Below are positions 35,701 to 47,620 of a DNA stretch of 64,000 nucleotides, one piece after another. A program made the position numbers and the translations under genes. This stretch comes from Lingula anatina. Taxonomy: Eukaryota > Brachiopoda > Lingulata > Lingulida > Lingulidae. Where the stretch lies: contig NW_019774513.1 in the NCBI RefSeq assembly GCF_001039355.2, forward strand, positions 178,481 to 242,480, in the 5' to 3' direction. The notes under the pieces were generated by a model. It was not told where the DNA came from. It was given only the letters and a program-made list of their open reading frames with translations, and ran no database searches. Numbering within the stretch: position 1 is the first letter of the stretch; every line of letters starts with the position of its first letter.

Positions 35701-36539
35701 CATTTATTTCCCATAGGTCTTACGTCCAGATACAAAACAATTGACTACATATCGTTTTATATATCACTAGGTGGTAAACATGCTACTGGAATATTAAGAT
35801 TTATCCAAGTAAATTTAGTGGCCTTTTAATAGTATAGTAAATATCAAAACTTATATGGTGTTATCATATTTCGTCAGCCATAATAAACTACCAATGACCA
35901 CAGTCTACATTTCTTATAACCCCTTTACACTGGACGGCGTCCTTTCTGCGTCCTCTCTACGACCATAAAATTTGGCATCGCTGTGGTCTTAATAAGGAGG
36001 AACGAGCATTAATTTTGTATCAGAATGAATGCTCAATGATCGGCCAGTTGTCGGCACGTAAAATATTATAATTTTTAAACTCTCAAATGGGGCCGGCTTG
36101 CTGGACGCAGAAAGGACGCCGTCCAGTGTAAAGGGGGCTTTAGCAAACACAGCACATACCGAAGCAAGAGTACACAGTCTATGATCTGGGTACAGGCGAA
36201 GTGATGTATTTGATGATATAATCAAGTCTTTAGACGACGCATTAATTATTGTTTATTTGTATCGAGGTATTTGTTAGTGGTAAGTATTTATACACCGGTC
36301 CAGGTGCACTATAAAGCTGTATATGCAATCATGCTTTTCTGCACGTATATGTGATGTCTTCATACTTGCATGTTTTATAATGCATATGGACTATCATTCT
36401 TTAGCAATGAGGCATGTCATGAAAAAAAGTGAATTGTGTAATCTCAGCGTCATAATGTTGCGTAAATATCTTGACGGACAATAAAATAAAATAAAAACGA
36501 AATATGTTGTTTGGTGGCTGGACATTCTCTCTCTCTCTC

Positions 36540-36586
<47 letters not shown>

Positions 36587-36900
36587 CAAATAACACTTTT
36601 AACCACATGGCACTTGACTTTTTGTTAGACTCTAGTATACTTCACGTAGCCAACTAACAAACAGTGGAAAAACTTTGATTAAAAAGTATGAAAAAAGACG
36701 GTAATAAATACTTGCACAGATAGCTTGTTATAGAAAATAATAATAAATAATATCTACCAAAATCCATGTATGGTATAAGCCTCACACAGCTAAGTATCAA
36801 CAGATATAACGTACCAGGAAAGTAAAATAAAATCTCACCTACAGATGTTTTGTCTAACAGACTGTTAGATTTTTCCACATATCTGAGGCTATATTAATAC
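29704..36900. other. Gene-poor stretch downstream of the bHLH exon
   Basis: No convincing exon seen. The second exon of the bHLH gene could lie here, but I could not identify it. Notable features are a poly(A) run at 33068-33095, two repeat units each with a CACGTG palindrome (33766 and 33868), a short inverted-repeat element at 35918-36137 and a (TC)n run at 36526-36582. A stretch near 32517 (ggcggccattttg) matches the YY1-type motif and could mark an unseen promoter. Confidence 0.4.
35918..36137. mobile_element. ~220-base inverted-repeat element (MITE)
   Basis: The left arm CCCCTTTACACTGGACGGCG continues with TCCTTTCTGCGTCC. The right arm (36101-36136) is its near-perfect complement (ggacgcagaaaggacgccgt, then ccagtgtaaaggggg). 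The arms are about 34 bases with a ~150-base interior and no coding capacity. Target duplication is not clear. Confidence 0.78.
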
Positions 36901-36975
36901 TGATATAAGAAAATCTAAAAAAAAAAAAAAAAAAAAAACATTCTATTATCATGGGCATTTCATGACAATACTCAC

Positions 36976-37473
36976 ATTTTTGAGCTTGGAGGCGCTGAGA
37001 CAGAAAGTACACACGGGCCTTGGAGAGCCAGTGTCAACGGGGTGCGACATCAGCGCCTGGTGTTTCAGACACGGCTGTTCAGTTATGTCCATGCCAACGG
37101 TCAATACGGTGTAGAGGTGGGAAATATAACTTGTGGCCAGTCGAAGAGTTTCTATTTTGGATAATTTTCGATCGGCTGGTTCTGTGGGTATTAAGGTCCG
37201 TAGTGTCACAAACGCACTGTTCACGCTGTGCGTGCGGTCTCTCTCGCGCGCGTTCGCGGCTTGGCGTTGCCTGACTGGGGCCGGTCCTGTGACGCTGTCA
37301 ACGCTCTCTCCACGCTTACGTTTCCGACTGGAACGCATATTTCCTTGGGAACCGTCCGTAGAACAAGAGCACTCGCTGCCACTGTCACTGACATTCCCGC
37401 TCTCTTCTTCTTTCACGTCTGCATGTTTTTGCCCTCCATTTTTAAGGCTCGACATGCCTTTCTCAGACGCCAT
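36976..37473 (-). CDS. Exon 1 of a TCF15 (paraxis)/Scleraxis-like bHLH transcription factor
   Basis: Encodes residues 1-166 from the ATG at 37473, the first ATG in this frame (the frame is open upstream only through a TTG, and that extension is hydrophobic and unlikely). There is an acidic-serine stretch [16 protein letters not shown] (21-36), a basic KRKR (51-54), and the bHLH at about 68-127 with [20 protein letters not shown] (68-87) and [20 protein letters not shown]. Helix 2 is [14 protein letters not shown]. [12 protein letters not shown]...[19 protein letters not shown] is the diagnostic signature of the TCF15/SCX family, whose members bind E-boxes as heterodimers with E proteins in mesoderm, somite and tendon-type tissue. 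The PVCTFCLS motif (153-160) is the family C-terminal motif. A GTGAGT donor follows codon 166 in phase 0, so a short second exon is expected to the left; I did not find it. Whether TCF15 or SCX is closer cannot be decided here. Confidence 0.92.
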
Positions 37474-38600
37474 ATTGGATGGCGTTCCCAACAAGCAGAC
37501 GACCGTGAGAATGAAGCAGACGATGCAGTACAGTGATGGACAGGTGTTTTGCCGCCCCAATTCTGAGAGCTTCAGATTCTGGAAATTCCCCTATTCACCT
37601 TTCCGTGTTTCTAAGGAACCCAACACTGCTATGTTTCCATCCTGAATTCACAGTATTACCGTGTTACACAGAAGTTGCTATGATTAATGTCACATACCCA
37701 AAGTACGTTTTTTCTAAATTCGTCTACATGTGGACAAACATTCCACTCCTTAATGTTGGCCCAAGGTCTCTTTGCGTCGTTCAGTCTTGTATTTTCTTGA
37801 AGTTATTGCAACGTTCCCATACACTCCTAGTTCATAAGAAATTCACATTTAAGAGAATATACGAAGTTTGTTATTGTCAACTTTTTTTTTTCAAAATTTA
37901 AAAATGTTAAATTCCGAAAAAGTAAGAACAATGTCTCTCACGCAGTTTGTTACCCTAGGCTATAGGCCAAGTTTCAGATTCCAGGTTTCAAACTCCTTCT
38001 CAACAAAGCTTTCTGTTGTTGCTCTGCTAGTTGGCAAAGCTTTGTAGGAATTTTAGAAATTATTGACGCCTCTGTCTCATTTTTTTCTGTAGTAGTTCAA
38101 TATAGGTCGACGACTCGGTCTGTAGATAGCTTCAGAAATTAGGTTATTGGCAATGGCATGCTCCAATACCCGATTCCGTTGCGTTAACTCCAAGTAACAC
38201 AGAGCAGAGAGAGCGTGACTGGGTGGTAACTGAACCGAGGAGTTGCCCGGAATCGTCTGTACTGTAGTCCCCTAGCTGACGAGGAGTTCAGCAGGCAAAC
38301 TGTCCGATCTGATCCAAACTGAAATATGCTTGAAGATTTCCGCTGAACTGAAGCAAACCCGGATGATTCCTGTCTTAAAACGTACGCAAAACTGGGATAG
38401 TTCCGCTTTTGCTCTGGAGTAGCTGGAACTAAACAGTGGCTGTAACCAAGCTGATCCTAAGTTGAGCGCAGGCTCACTCTCAGCTGAGCAAAAACAGAGG
38501 CCGATTCTGAACGGCTTCCTATTAATATCCCCGATCACTGGGCTAGAACGACTCGCAGCTGCTAGTTATTTCGCCCATCGCCTCGCGTTATGTTTACGCA
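37474..38600 (-). promoter_or_regulatory. Likely 5' UTR and promoter region of the bHLH gene
   Basis: GC content is higher than in the surrounding DNA. Candidate CAGCTG E-boxes (CANNTG, the kind bound by this factor family) lie near 38484 (ctcagctgagc) and 38561 (gcagctgct). No TATA box or start site could be fixed. The open frames on either strand in this stretch look incidental. Confidence 0.3.
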
Positions 38601-40014
38601 CTCGTTAATACGGCGGGACAACCAAGCCATTTACAATTACCGTCAACTTTAATTACGATTACTGCGCCCTAGTGATCGCTGCGATTTTTCTCAGGTCACA
38701 GGGCAAAGCTATTTTGCAGCGATTACTGCTGTTACTGCCAGTTTTGCTTCTCCTTCTGTTCCTGGGTCCCGGGTCCTACGTGATCTTATTAGTATTAGAT
38801 GTCGAAGTACGCCCACTTTGACGCTCTTGTTGTGAGGCGATATGCCGATTACCGATAGAACAGAGAGAGAGAGAGAGAGCGTTGGTTGTATTTGTTTTGT
38901 TTAATTTTCTTTTATCTTATTTCTCTTAAGTTTATTTATTTGACAAAACTCATTCATCAGAAGTAATTAATGAAGCCAAAGGGAGAGGGTAACGGTCCAT
39001 TATGATGTAAGTTGCAATGAGGATTCTACTAAATATTTGTCATATTTTGTCTAGACTAGCTGACATTAAAAGAATATTTAAAATGGATATTTTAATTCAA
39101 ATGTATTAATGTGCTCAAAAAGTCAGAGCGAGCTTGTCACGTAAAGGAAAATACATATTTTGAAAACAAAAACATTGTTTTACAATTCAGGTCATCGACT
39201 TTTTTGTCTTCCCAGCGCGCGTGATATATTGAGAGCGCCTGCTCATGATTCAGTTTTCACACGCTCAATTAAAAACGTGACATAATTTAACCAACATGGC
39301 GGCGCGATCTTGTTCCAATAGATTGAAAGTGAAGATGGATTCCGCCCATGCAATGACAGTGAAATGTTGGGTCGGATGGGGGGGGGGGGGCACAGCGTGC
39401 CATCGGAGAAACCCCCTTCTAGATACCGTCCAAGAAATAAAACAAGCAAAACGAACAAATTTCTATCTTGTGTTCTACAAAGACATATGACGGGAGAGTT
39501 TTCCTGGTTTTGTATTTTTATTTAAGAAGGCACCCGCAGAATCTTGTATGCTCCATCTATCTGGTCAATATCACTCCACCGGAAGGGTCTTGCGGCGTGC
39601 CATCAGAGAGAAGTGTAGACAAGATATCTTCTGTTGAAGTACTGGAATACCCATGCTCCAATGTTTACTTCACGGGGAACGTTTGTTTCTCTGTTCATGC
39701 GTAAAATTATGTTTCAATTTTTAAACGTTCTCTTGAAAAAAAAAAACATTTTAATTTGAAAAAAAAAAACATTTTATTAAAAGAAGCGATTAGATAATAG
39801 TTTTGCAGCTATCCTTGGCTTGTGATTTGAAATTGCCACAAGCAAATACAGTCTTGTTGTCCAATTAGTCATGAAAATAACCAATAAGTCAAGCATCATA
39901 AGATCTTTACACTTGTACTATGTATGAGGGTGGAAAAAAGAGCAACATTTTGACATATTAAATATTACTGACCAGGTGCTGAAAACAAAGAGGTGCATCA
40001 CGCCATTATCAGAC

Positions 40015-40050
<36 letters not shown>

Positions 40051-40075
40051 NNNNNNNNNNNNNNNNNNNNNNNNN
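40051..40075. other. Assembly gap (25 N)
   Basis: A run of 25 N between a poly(A) run of at least 30 bases (40018-40050) and an (AAT)n run (40076-40102). The true length is unknown. Confidence 0.98.
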
Positions 40076-40207
40076 AATAATAATAATAATAATAATAATA
40101 ATTGGCGTTGGGAGGGGGGGGGGGTGACCATTCTGAATGTTAGAGCTACGGAGAGAGGGGGAGTCACATGCCGTGCATTTATAACTAGCAAAAAACCGAG
40201 TGAAAAT

Positions 40208-40209
<2 letters not shown>

Positions 40210-40250
<41 letters not shown>

Positions 40251-40260
40251 ATGTGTGCGT
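40210..40260. repeat. (GT)n microsatellite
   Basis: About 19 GT units with a few interruptions (gtgcatgtgtgcgt) at the right end. It can adopt left-handed DNA but has no other sign of function. Confidence 0.9.
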
Positions 40261-43200
40261 GTGTATGATTGTGGGTGGGTGGGTGAGGAGGAACAATAAT
40301 TAATAAATCGGATATGCAAATATTACAAAAAAAAAATCTTTGCGTGATCGAAGTGACCGAATTTTTCACTTTTTGTGGAAATGCTAAGGTTGATTTAACA
40401 CTGAAATACCGATCTCCGGACAGTCTTAATTATTTCATCGCATCGATCTTTATCGAATTATCGATAAATTAATGAGGCCAACTGGATGAAGTGCTTCATT
40501 CCCAGGTCGATCTCATTCCTTGCCTTGCCACACCCCTTTCCATTTCAACCGAAAACATCCCCACTTTTCATGATGTACGTTTTCTCTGGTGGGTATTTTG
40601 ACCTACACAGAGCATATCTGAACAACTTAAAGCAACTGCTGGCGATTATTTTGATTTACGGACAGTGCCTAAACTTGATCGCGGGACAGATCGTTATTAG
40701 CTCACTCAACGCGGCTCCCATTAAAAAGAAAGTCTACCCCAACAAAGCGTAACAAGAGGAGGCCCGGAGACCCGGCGGACACGGCTGAGAGACGCAGTGC
40801 GCGCTTAGTTTTCAAAGGACCGTGTTGGAGCAGTCTGACGCTAGACAGGTGGACGCAATGAGAGCAATGTGAGCGTGGGAAGTCACGTGCTCACCATGAT
40901 AGGATCAACATGGGCGTGGGATTAGACCGAATAAAAAATAAATAAAAGAAAAAGACATGATAGTTCGATTCGTTTGCATTCTGTAGTTTTGACTATCGGT
41001 CTTTATTTAAAGTAAACGCTTTTACATTGTGCAACAAGCTTGGGCAGTAGTTGTTCATCATAGGTTTCCAAAAAATGATAGTAAAATATTGCGTTCAGCC
41101 AAATATCGTTAGTTTATATTAAAATACTGATTTTGTTGTCGTCTTACCAAAAGAAAAATAAATATACTTCATCATATTTTTTCTAATTGTATTCTGTTCC
41201 AGTGGTATGATATAATGCAGAATAAAGTAAGAGCCATGAAAACATATCACGTCTCTCTCTCTCACACACACACATACACACACACGCACACGCACGCGTG
41301 CGCACGTGTATGTAGACAAGCAACCATTCATACTCTCACACGCGTTTAAATACCAATTATGATACAGAGAAAGGAAGCATATTTGAACTTGCATAAATAT
41401 ACATGTACGTTTATACCCAAAATCACATTTTCCAACTGGAAAGAACCGAAAATCCGCGTATGTTTGTAATACGCCGTTTCCTTACACGTGTACTGCTAGA
41501 GAATTAACTGACCGCAACAGCTGCAGGGGATTTCTTTATTGCCTTAATACCCACGATCAATTCAGCTAATTTTTCGGGCCAGGTGTGCTGTAAAACAGTC
41601 TGTATCATCTGGTTGTTATTGATATCATGTCTCCGCACACCAAATGATGGAAGTCGGATTCCTGGCATATCGGAATCATTGTTCAAGCCGTGGCGGTATC
41701 TCTTCTTATTTTTAAGTATTCCGCTATTTTTGAAATATCTGTTTTTTATATCTTCCTGCAAAGCACTCCCTTTCATGCTAAGAATGGTACCATACATATC
41801 AACTTTCTACACCAAATTTTCTTTGGCTCAACTAATTTCCATTCTACTCTCATATTCAAACTCACGTCTTATCTTTCTTGTGCAAGATACATGTAAAACC
41901 TAACGAGAACATCGTCTATCTATTGTTCTTTAAAACATAAAAACGTATCCCAACCATCGCCACAACGTTTCTCAATATTTCTCCTTCCAAACCCGTATTT
42001 GGATCATTTCAACGACAGCCTTGTCGCATTTTTCATTTGGCGTTTCGATACTGCTGACAAAATTCCTCAATTAAGTTGACAATTTTGATATTGCTTTTTT
42101 TTTTTTAATTTATGCGTGAGATAATATACAGTTACCCGTGCGATATAAGACACAACACCTTGAGCGTCAACGAGAGATGGTCCAGGAATACACATTTCGA
42201 CATTTGACATTCATACCGAAAGAAAAATACTCGCATTTTACCTAAAACCGAATAAAGCGTGTGTCGCCACGGTCACATACAATGTAACATTTCTAGGTAC
42301 ATGTATATGTGAATAAATAATATTTAATATTAATTAGCAGAAATTTGGTTGTTGTTGAGGTAAATGCAGTCCTAGTTAAGCCTAATCCGTTTTGCTTCTT
42401 GAAGTATTTTTTTTTACCAACCTTGGGTATGTCGTTCATAACTGAATTAAAGTCGTATCGTTACAAACAGCTTAGTCACATATATCTTTCCCTATCATTT
42501 CAAATTAAAAAATCTTTATGCTGTTAATGGTCAGTCAAGGGTTTGCCTTGTCAAATATTCTTTCTTTTCTCTCTCTTACGTCTAACAGGGTGGTCTTGCC
42601 AACATAACTGATAACTAAGGCCTTAGGTTTTGCGGCGTGGTTCGATTAGATAAATGGGGTTCACGTGCACTATCATATAAGTACTGGTATCTCGACCCTA
42701 ATAGACATTTCAATAGGATATAAAGGAATCCTCATCATATATTGCCACCGTCGATTCTGGGTTGATTGAGATTTTGGTGAATATGTTGACATCAGGGGAG
42801 CATATTATCTCTTGACACAACTCTTGTTTTTATATCAAATCCAAAAAATGTAAAGCATATATAGTTATGAATTGATGAACACAGGCCAAAATAAAAAGGA
42901 TCATCTATTCACTTTTAAAATTTAGTATTGAAGTTGTACTGTCGTTATCAATAAACCCTTATAATATTATATTTTTTTTTCAGGTAAGGGGTTATTGTTT
43001 TTGGGTCGATTTTCAAATGTAAACGATGCATCTTAGTTCCAATCGCTCCCCATTTCACTTAAAAAAAGTTAATATTTGTAACCGTCGTTAATAAAATCCA
43101 TAGTTTTGAATAGTGAAGAAAAACTAGGATAACACGTAAACTAAATCATACAATTACTATAATAAAATACTATTTATTTTTAGTTTTACATTGGATGTAT

Positions 43201-45277
43201 CAGATTATCAGCATAATCTTAGACACAGATTATACATTTGTTTAGAATCTGTTTAATGTTCAGTAGACTTTACAACAATAATTTTTACCTCTAGATGAAC
43301 AAAATGTGTGAAGAAGAGAATGATTAAGACATACAGGTAGAAATGAAATAAAGCGATTGCCATGTATCATAAGAAATAAATTAATCAAAAATATTACCGC
43401 TTAAAAACAGATACGTCATTAGCTCTTTTTGTTAATTCATTTTAAAACTAATTTCTGATAAAGGTAGTGTTCTGACACGGATTTGTCTTGTCGGGCATAC
43501 GTTTTCAGTCTCTTTCTTTTTCTTCCATCTTCAGGGAATACTGAGGTCGCTTTTCAAAAATGATCAATAACTCCCGCCTCCGTTCATTTTTGCGGCTAAC
43601 ACTGGCCAGGTGAGATAGACTGACCCGAAGACAAATATAACAAAAAGTGCATCAGACCCCAGAAGTCAAGTGCAGTATGTCCATTATGTATTATTTAGGA
43701 GAAGTATGTGGAAGATAATAAAGGGACCACATACATGTACGTGAGCAGGGTTTCCTGGGATATTTCATCACATTTGAATTGCTTCTAAACCAACATGCGC
43801 CCTCCACAGACAAATTATAAGGTAAGTAGATAAATAAAATTAATAAGTAAATGACTAGAAAAAATAAGCAATAATGAATAATAAAAGCATTGTTGTGAAT
43901 TTTTTGTTATGGATAGAAAATATTCAACAAGTACATCAAGGCGTCAACTTCTATTTTAATATACTTATTCTATAAGGTCTCTTTTTCTAACATAATGGTT
44001 CTTTTCTGGACCCTATACTTTTCAAGTAATTAAATCAGTCGCCAGTCGACCTATTCATCTACACTGTAAATGTGGCCTCTGCTGGAATCTTTGAGATACT
44101 AATACCTTGAAGATAAGTAAAACGAAGAGATGTGGACATTTCAAAACTCCATGCCCCCCTCTCCCACCCATTCTGAAAGTGCCAGTATAGCAATTAACTG
44201 ATGCTTAAAAAGATTTCAGGTCATGGAATAACGTATGCCCTTTTTGCCACTGATGCCGTTTAAGACCTGTAAGCCTCCATGGGAAGAACATGCCTGGCGA
44301 AGACATCACGCAATACGCTGAGATTGTCTCAACTACTGCAATGAGAGTCTTTTACAGCAAGTGGCCTTGTAAGCTGCACTGTATAAAATACAGGTTCTGT
44401 ACACCCCCAACGAACTCTCGCTGTCGACATAGAAAAAAAAATTGATGTCTGTTCTACGGGATCCCAACAAATCCACTTTTGACCATAATGAAAAAGGCAA
44501 TTATTATTATTATTATTATTATTATTCAATTTTGTTAGAGCTGTTACTATTCCCAGTTCAAGGGAAATGAAGTCCTAAGGAAACCCACAGTAATTTGAAA
44601 CAAATCGTCATTTCTTATTCCAAATTACATGTAAAATTTAAAGAGACCAGAGTATTAAAATCACCGGAGGCAAGAAAGTAAAAGAACTGACAAATTATTA
44701 ACCCAGATTCCAATGAAACGGAATGACATCATGGGAATAGTTGCGGAAATTTCGTTTCGATCGTGCCAGATCTAGACGTGAGACAGAGAGCCGTCTCCTG
44801 GCTGATCATATTTCTGTTCAATAATGGATATCGATTACGGACATCAATTAATTGGAATCAGTTTGCTTCATGTTTTCACGTGATCTTTAACATCCTTCTG
44901 CTTTCATTCGATGAGATCAGTAACATTTGCTGCATGTGTTTCCTTTCGGTTTCTTTCTTGACCTAAGTGCACCCCCAGTCCCTTCTTTGCCTTCTATAGA
45001 TCCTTTACCCTTGTCAAATATTGACAAATCCAAATTCCCCGTTATAACTTAACTTTCCTAAGGTATCTCACGTCAACTTGTATAGGTCTACGCCAACAAT
45101 GCCCTTTGTGAACTTTGTTTATAGCATAACATGCATTATCACATGTGTAATTTAGCATACTACATATGTAAACATATATAAATGTATATCCTTATATATT
45201 ATGTAAATCATGTAGTCTATATATATATAGTCTAGTGAACCTGCAAATGTATCCATATCATTTAGTACTAAAAATAC

Positions 45278-45278
<1 letters not shown>

Positions 45279-45318
<40 letters not shown>

Positions 45319-45319
45319 T
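45279..45319. repeat. (ATT)n microsatellite
   Basis: Thirteen or so ATT units. The same triplet recurs at 44501-44525 and, as AAT, at 46786-46841, 47574-47619 and 59165-59193, making AAT/ATT the commonest microsatellite in the window. Confidence 0.9.
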
Positions 45320-46042
45320 AGACAAAGTTCCGCTCTGAAACAGGAGTTGACAACCTGTAGGTTCTATGTTTCTATTGCCATTTTTCAAGTTGGGTCAGCT
45401 AAGTGCATAAAGATCCGCTTATTATTTAAAAAGATAAAAATAGAATCACCACTGTCCAAAATGCAATCGATTACGGGCATGTGACACTTTGCCCTCGTGT
45501 TTTCGCAGATTAAAAGAAAAAAATGCTTGTGTTTTTTTTTCTATCTTTAGCAACACATCCAGTGTCGTATCCTGGTATATATCCTGATGACTGGATGACG
45601 TCAAAACACATCCCTACCGTCATCCACAGCTTGTGTTACACCATGGAAATAAAGCGTAGACGATAACGTCCCATGGTAACACCAAGCAATCCATTTAACA
45701 GCAACACAGTTGATGTTACTGCATCTTCTTTAAATTAATATTTTGCTTTATCAAAACATTCGCAATAATTGCATTGTGTATTGTTACACTACCTCATCTA
45801 TACCAAAATTAACTATGGTCCTGGTTACATGAAGCGGTTAAGTTTTCAGTAAAGTTCCAGTATGAGAGTTTGACCACTTGCTTTTGAAGGTTATTCCGTA
45901 AAAGATTCACCATAACAGAAAGCCCCTGCGCTTGACGCAACCAGTTAAGCGGATTAATTTTGATTTGTACATTGACGCTTGTAAAACGGAGAAACCCTCT
46001 CTCCGTTGTAGGGTAATTGCTTGTAACTCAAATATCACATCC

Positions 46043-46205
46043 AGAACAGCGGACTAACAGATCCGCGGATCAAATATGGCGGCCCACTAAAAACTTACCG
46101 CTTAATTCCCGATAAGACACTGAATAGATTCCCCGCGGGGATTACGCAACAAGTATTTAAGTGGGCCTGTCATATTTGATCCACAGATCAGCTGTCCGCT
46201 GTTCT
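46043..46205. mobile_element. 163-base near-palindromic inverted-repeat element (MITE)
   Basis: The left arm starts AGAACAGCGGAC and includes ggatcaaatatgg and ggcccactaa. The right arm (to 46205) is its complement with few differences (agtgggcctgtcatatttga, ending gtccgctgttct). The arms are about 54 bases around a ~55-base centre with ccccgcgggg. No coding capacity; target duplication not clear. Confidence 0.8.
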
Positions 46206-46783
46206 GATTGCGCTCAAACTGTTTTACAAGTCCAACTGGTGAGATACAGAACTCGATGTGAAAGGTTCCATTATTCAGGCGATATTAACGGCAGTCAATA
46301 ATTTTGGACTGGGTAGGACACGTTTTAACCCTTTAGGAAATTTTGGACCACTGATATATTTTCCAGCTGTTTCTTGGACAATTGCAGCTTTCCCAGTAAG
46401 TGAGGCTCTGGTTATAACCATGTGGGCATTTCAATAAGTTAATCTCAAAATTCATTAAGAGCCGAGGTTTTCTAATCTCCTCATTCCAAGAGATTGCACT
46501 GTGATTGCATTTCCTGATTAAGCTGTCATTTCATTTCTTCAGGAAATTGTTTTTGAACTGTCAGCAAAAGGGCATTCATTCCTTACAAGTGTCACTGTCC
46601 GTCTAATTTTGGAAGTTATGTTGGCGACGTCTGGATTAAGACCACTGATATTTTTACCATTTAATGCGTTTCATTTCCGCCCAGCTGAGATATGCTTTTT
46701 AATAGTTTTTTTTTTAAATCATGGAACAAAGCACTATCAACACATTAAACAATATCATTCTATCCTTTTATACTCCCTTAGCA

Positions 46784-46785
<2 letters not shown>

Positions 46786-46841
<56 letters not shown>

Positions 46842-46842
46842 T
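46786..46842. repeat. (AAT)n microsatellite
   Basis: Nineteen uninterrupted AAT units, the longest triplet run in the window. Confidence 0.95.
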
Positions 46843-47572
46843 AAAAAAGCGTCACTACTAACGCAATGCGTAAAGTGATACAGAACATAATATCAAGAAC
46901 CCATTTTCTTTACTCAGAATCTAATAGGAATTTTCCCACAAAAATTTACTGACTGTAAAACCAGTGAATAAAGAAAACCATAGTAAAAACATCAAAGCCA
47001 CATTTTGGTATTTTGTACAATATCTGTACAGTCTCTGGATTGGGGGCCGCGCCTGACGTGTCTGTGCGTGGAGTCAAAAAGTTCTGTAACGTTTGCACAG
47101 TGATGGCTTTCCACATACGGTACTGCAAATTTTATTTAATGGATAAAGACCGGCAAATTGCCCTTACCATATGTAATAACGCATATATACATATATATGT
47201 AGTGCAATGCTGCTCTTAATTATCATATATGCACGCACGCACGCACGTTACGTCAAAACCTAGGTCAAACTTATTTCCACTGACGTTATAGTCAAACTGT
47301 TTTGTGGAAACACAGAATTAACAACAGTTTTAGGTGCCTAGGAGTTAATCACGAAGCTCGTGTAAAGCCTATATTTGCAACTAATTAAAAGACCTAGATC
47401 ACAATTAACGTAAGCGAAGAAACGCGCAGCAGCGAGCTTGTACAAATCCTACAGATACAATTTATGGAGAGAGAGAGAGAAGCACATTTAATACATTTCG
47501 GAACTTTGGAGGTTGGAACTTCATCCCCTCCAACAAGGCTGGAATATTCCCCAATTGAATAAAATTGCATAT

Positions 47573-47620
<48 letters not shown>

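Noticed and set aside
37474-37560. N-terminal hydrophobic extension of the bHLH frame
   Set aside because: It has no ATG (the frame begins at TTG), and a hydrophobic leader makes no sense for a nuclear factor.
39998-40369. Histidine/threonine-rich and poly-Phe frames
   Set aside because: Translation of the GT microsatellite, poly(A) and the N gap.
40486-40752. 88-codon + strand frame (FSGGYFDLHRAYLNNLKQLL...)
   Set aside because: No recognised domain, no clear splice borders and no partner exon. Could be checked with RNA-seq, but not supported here.
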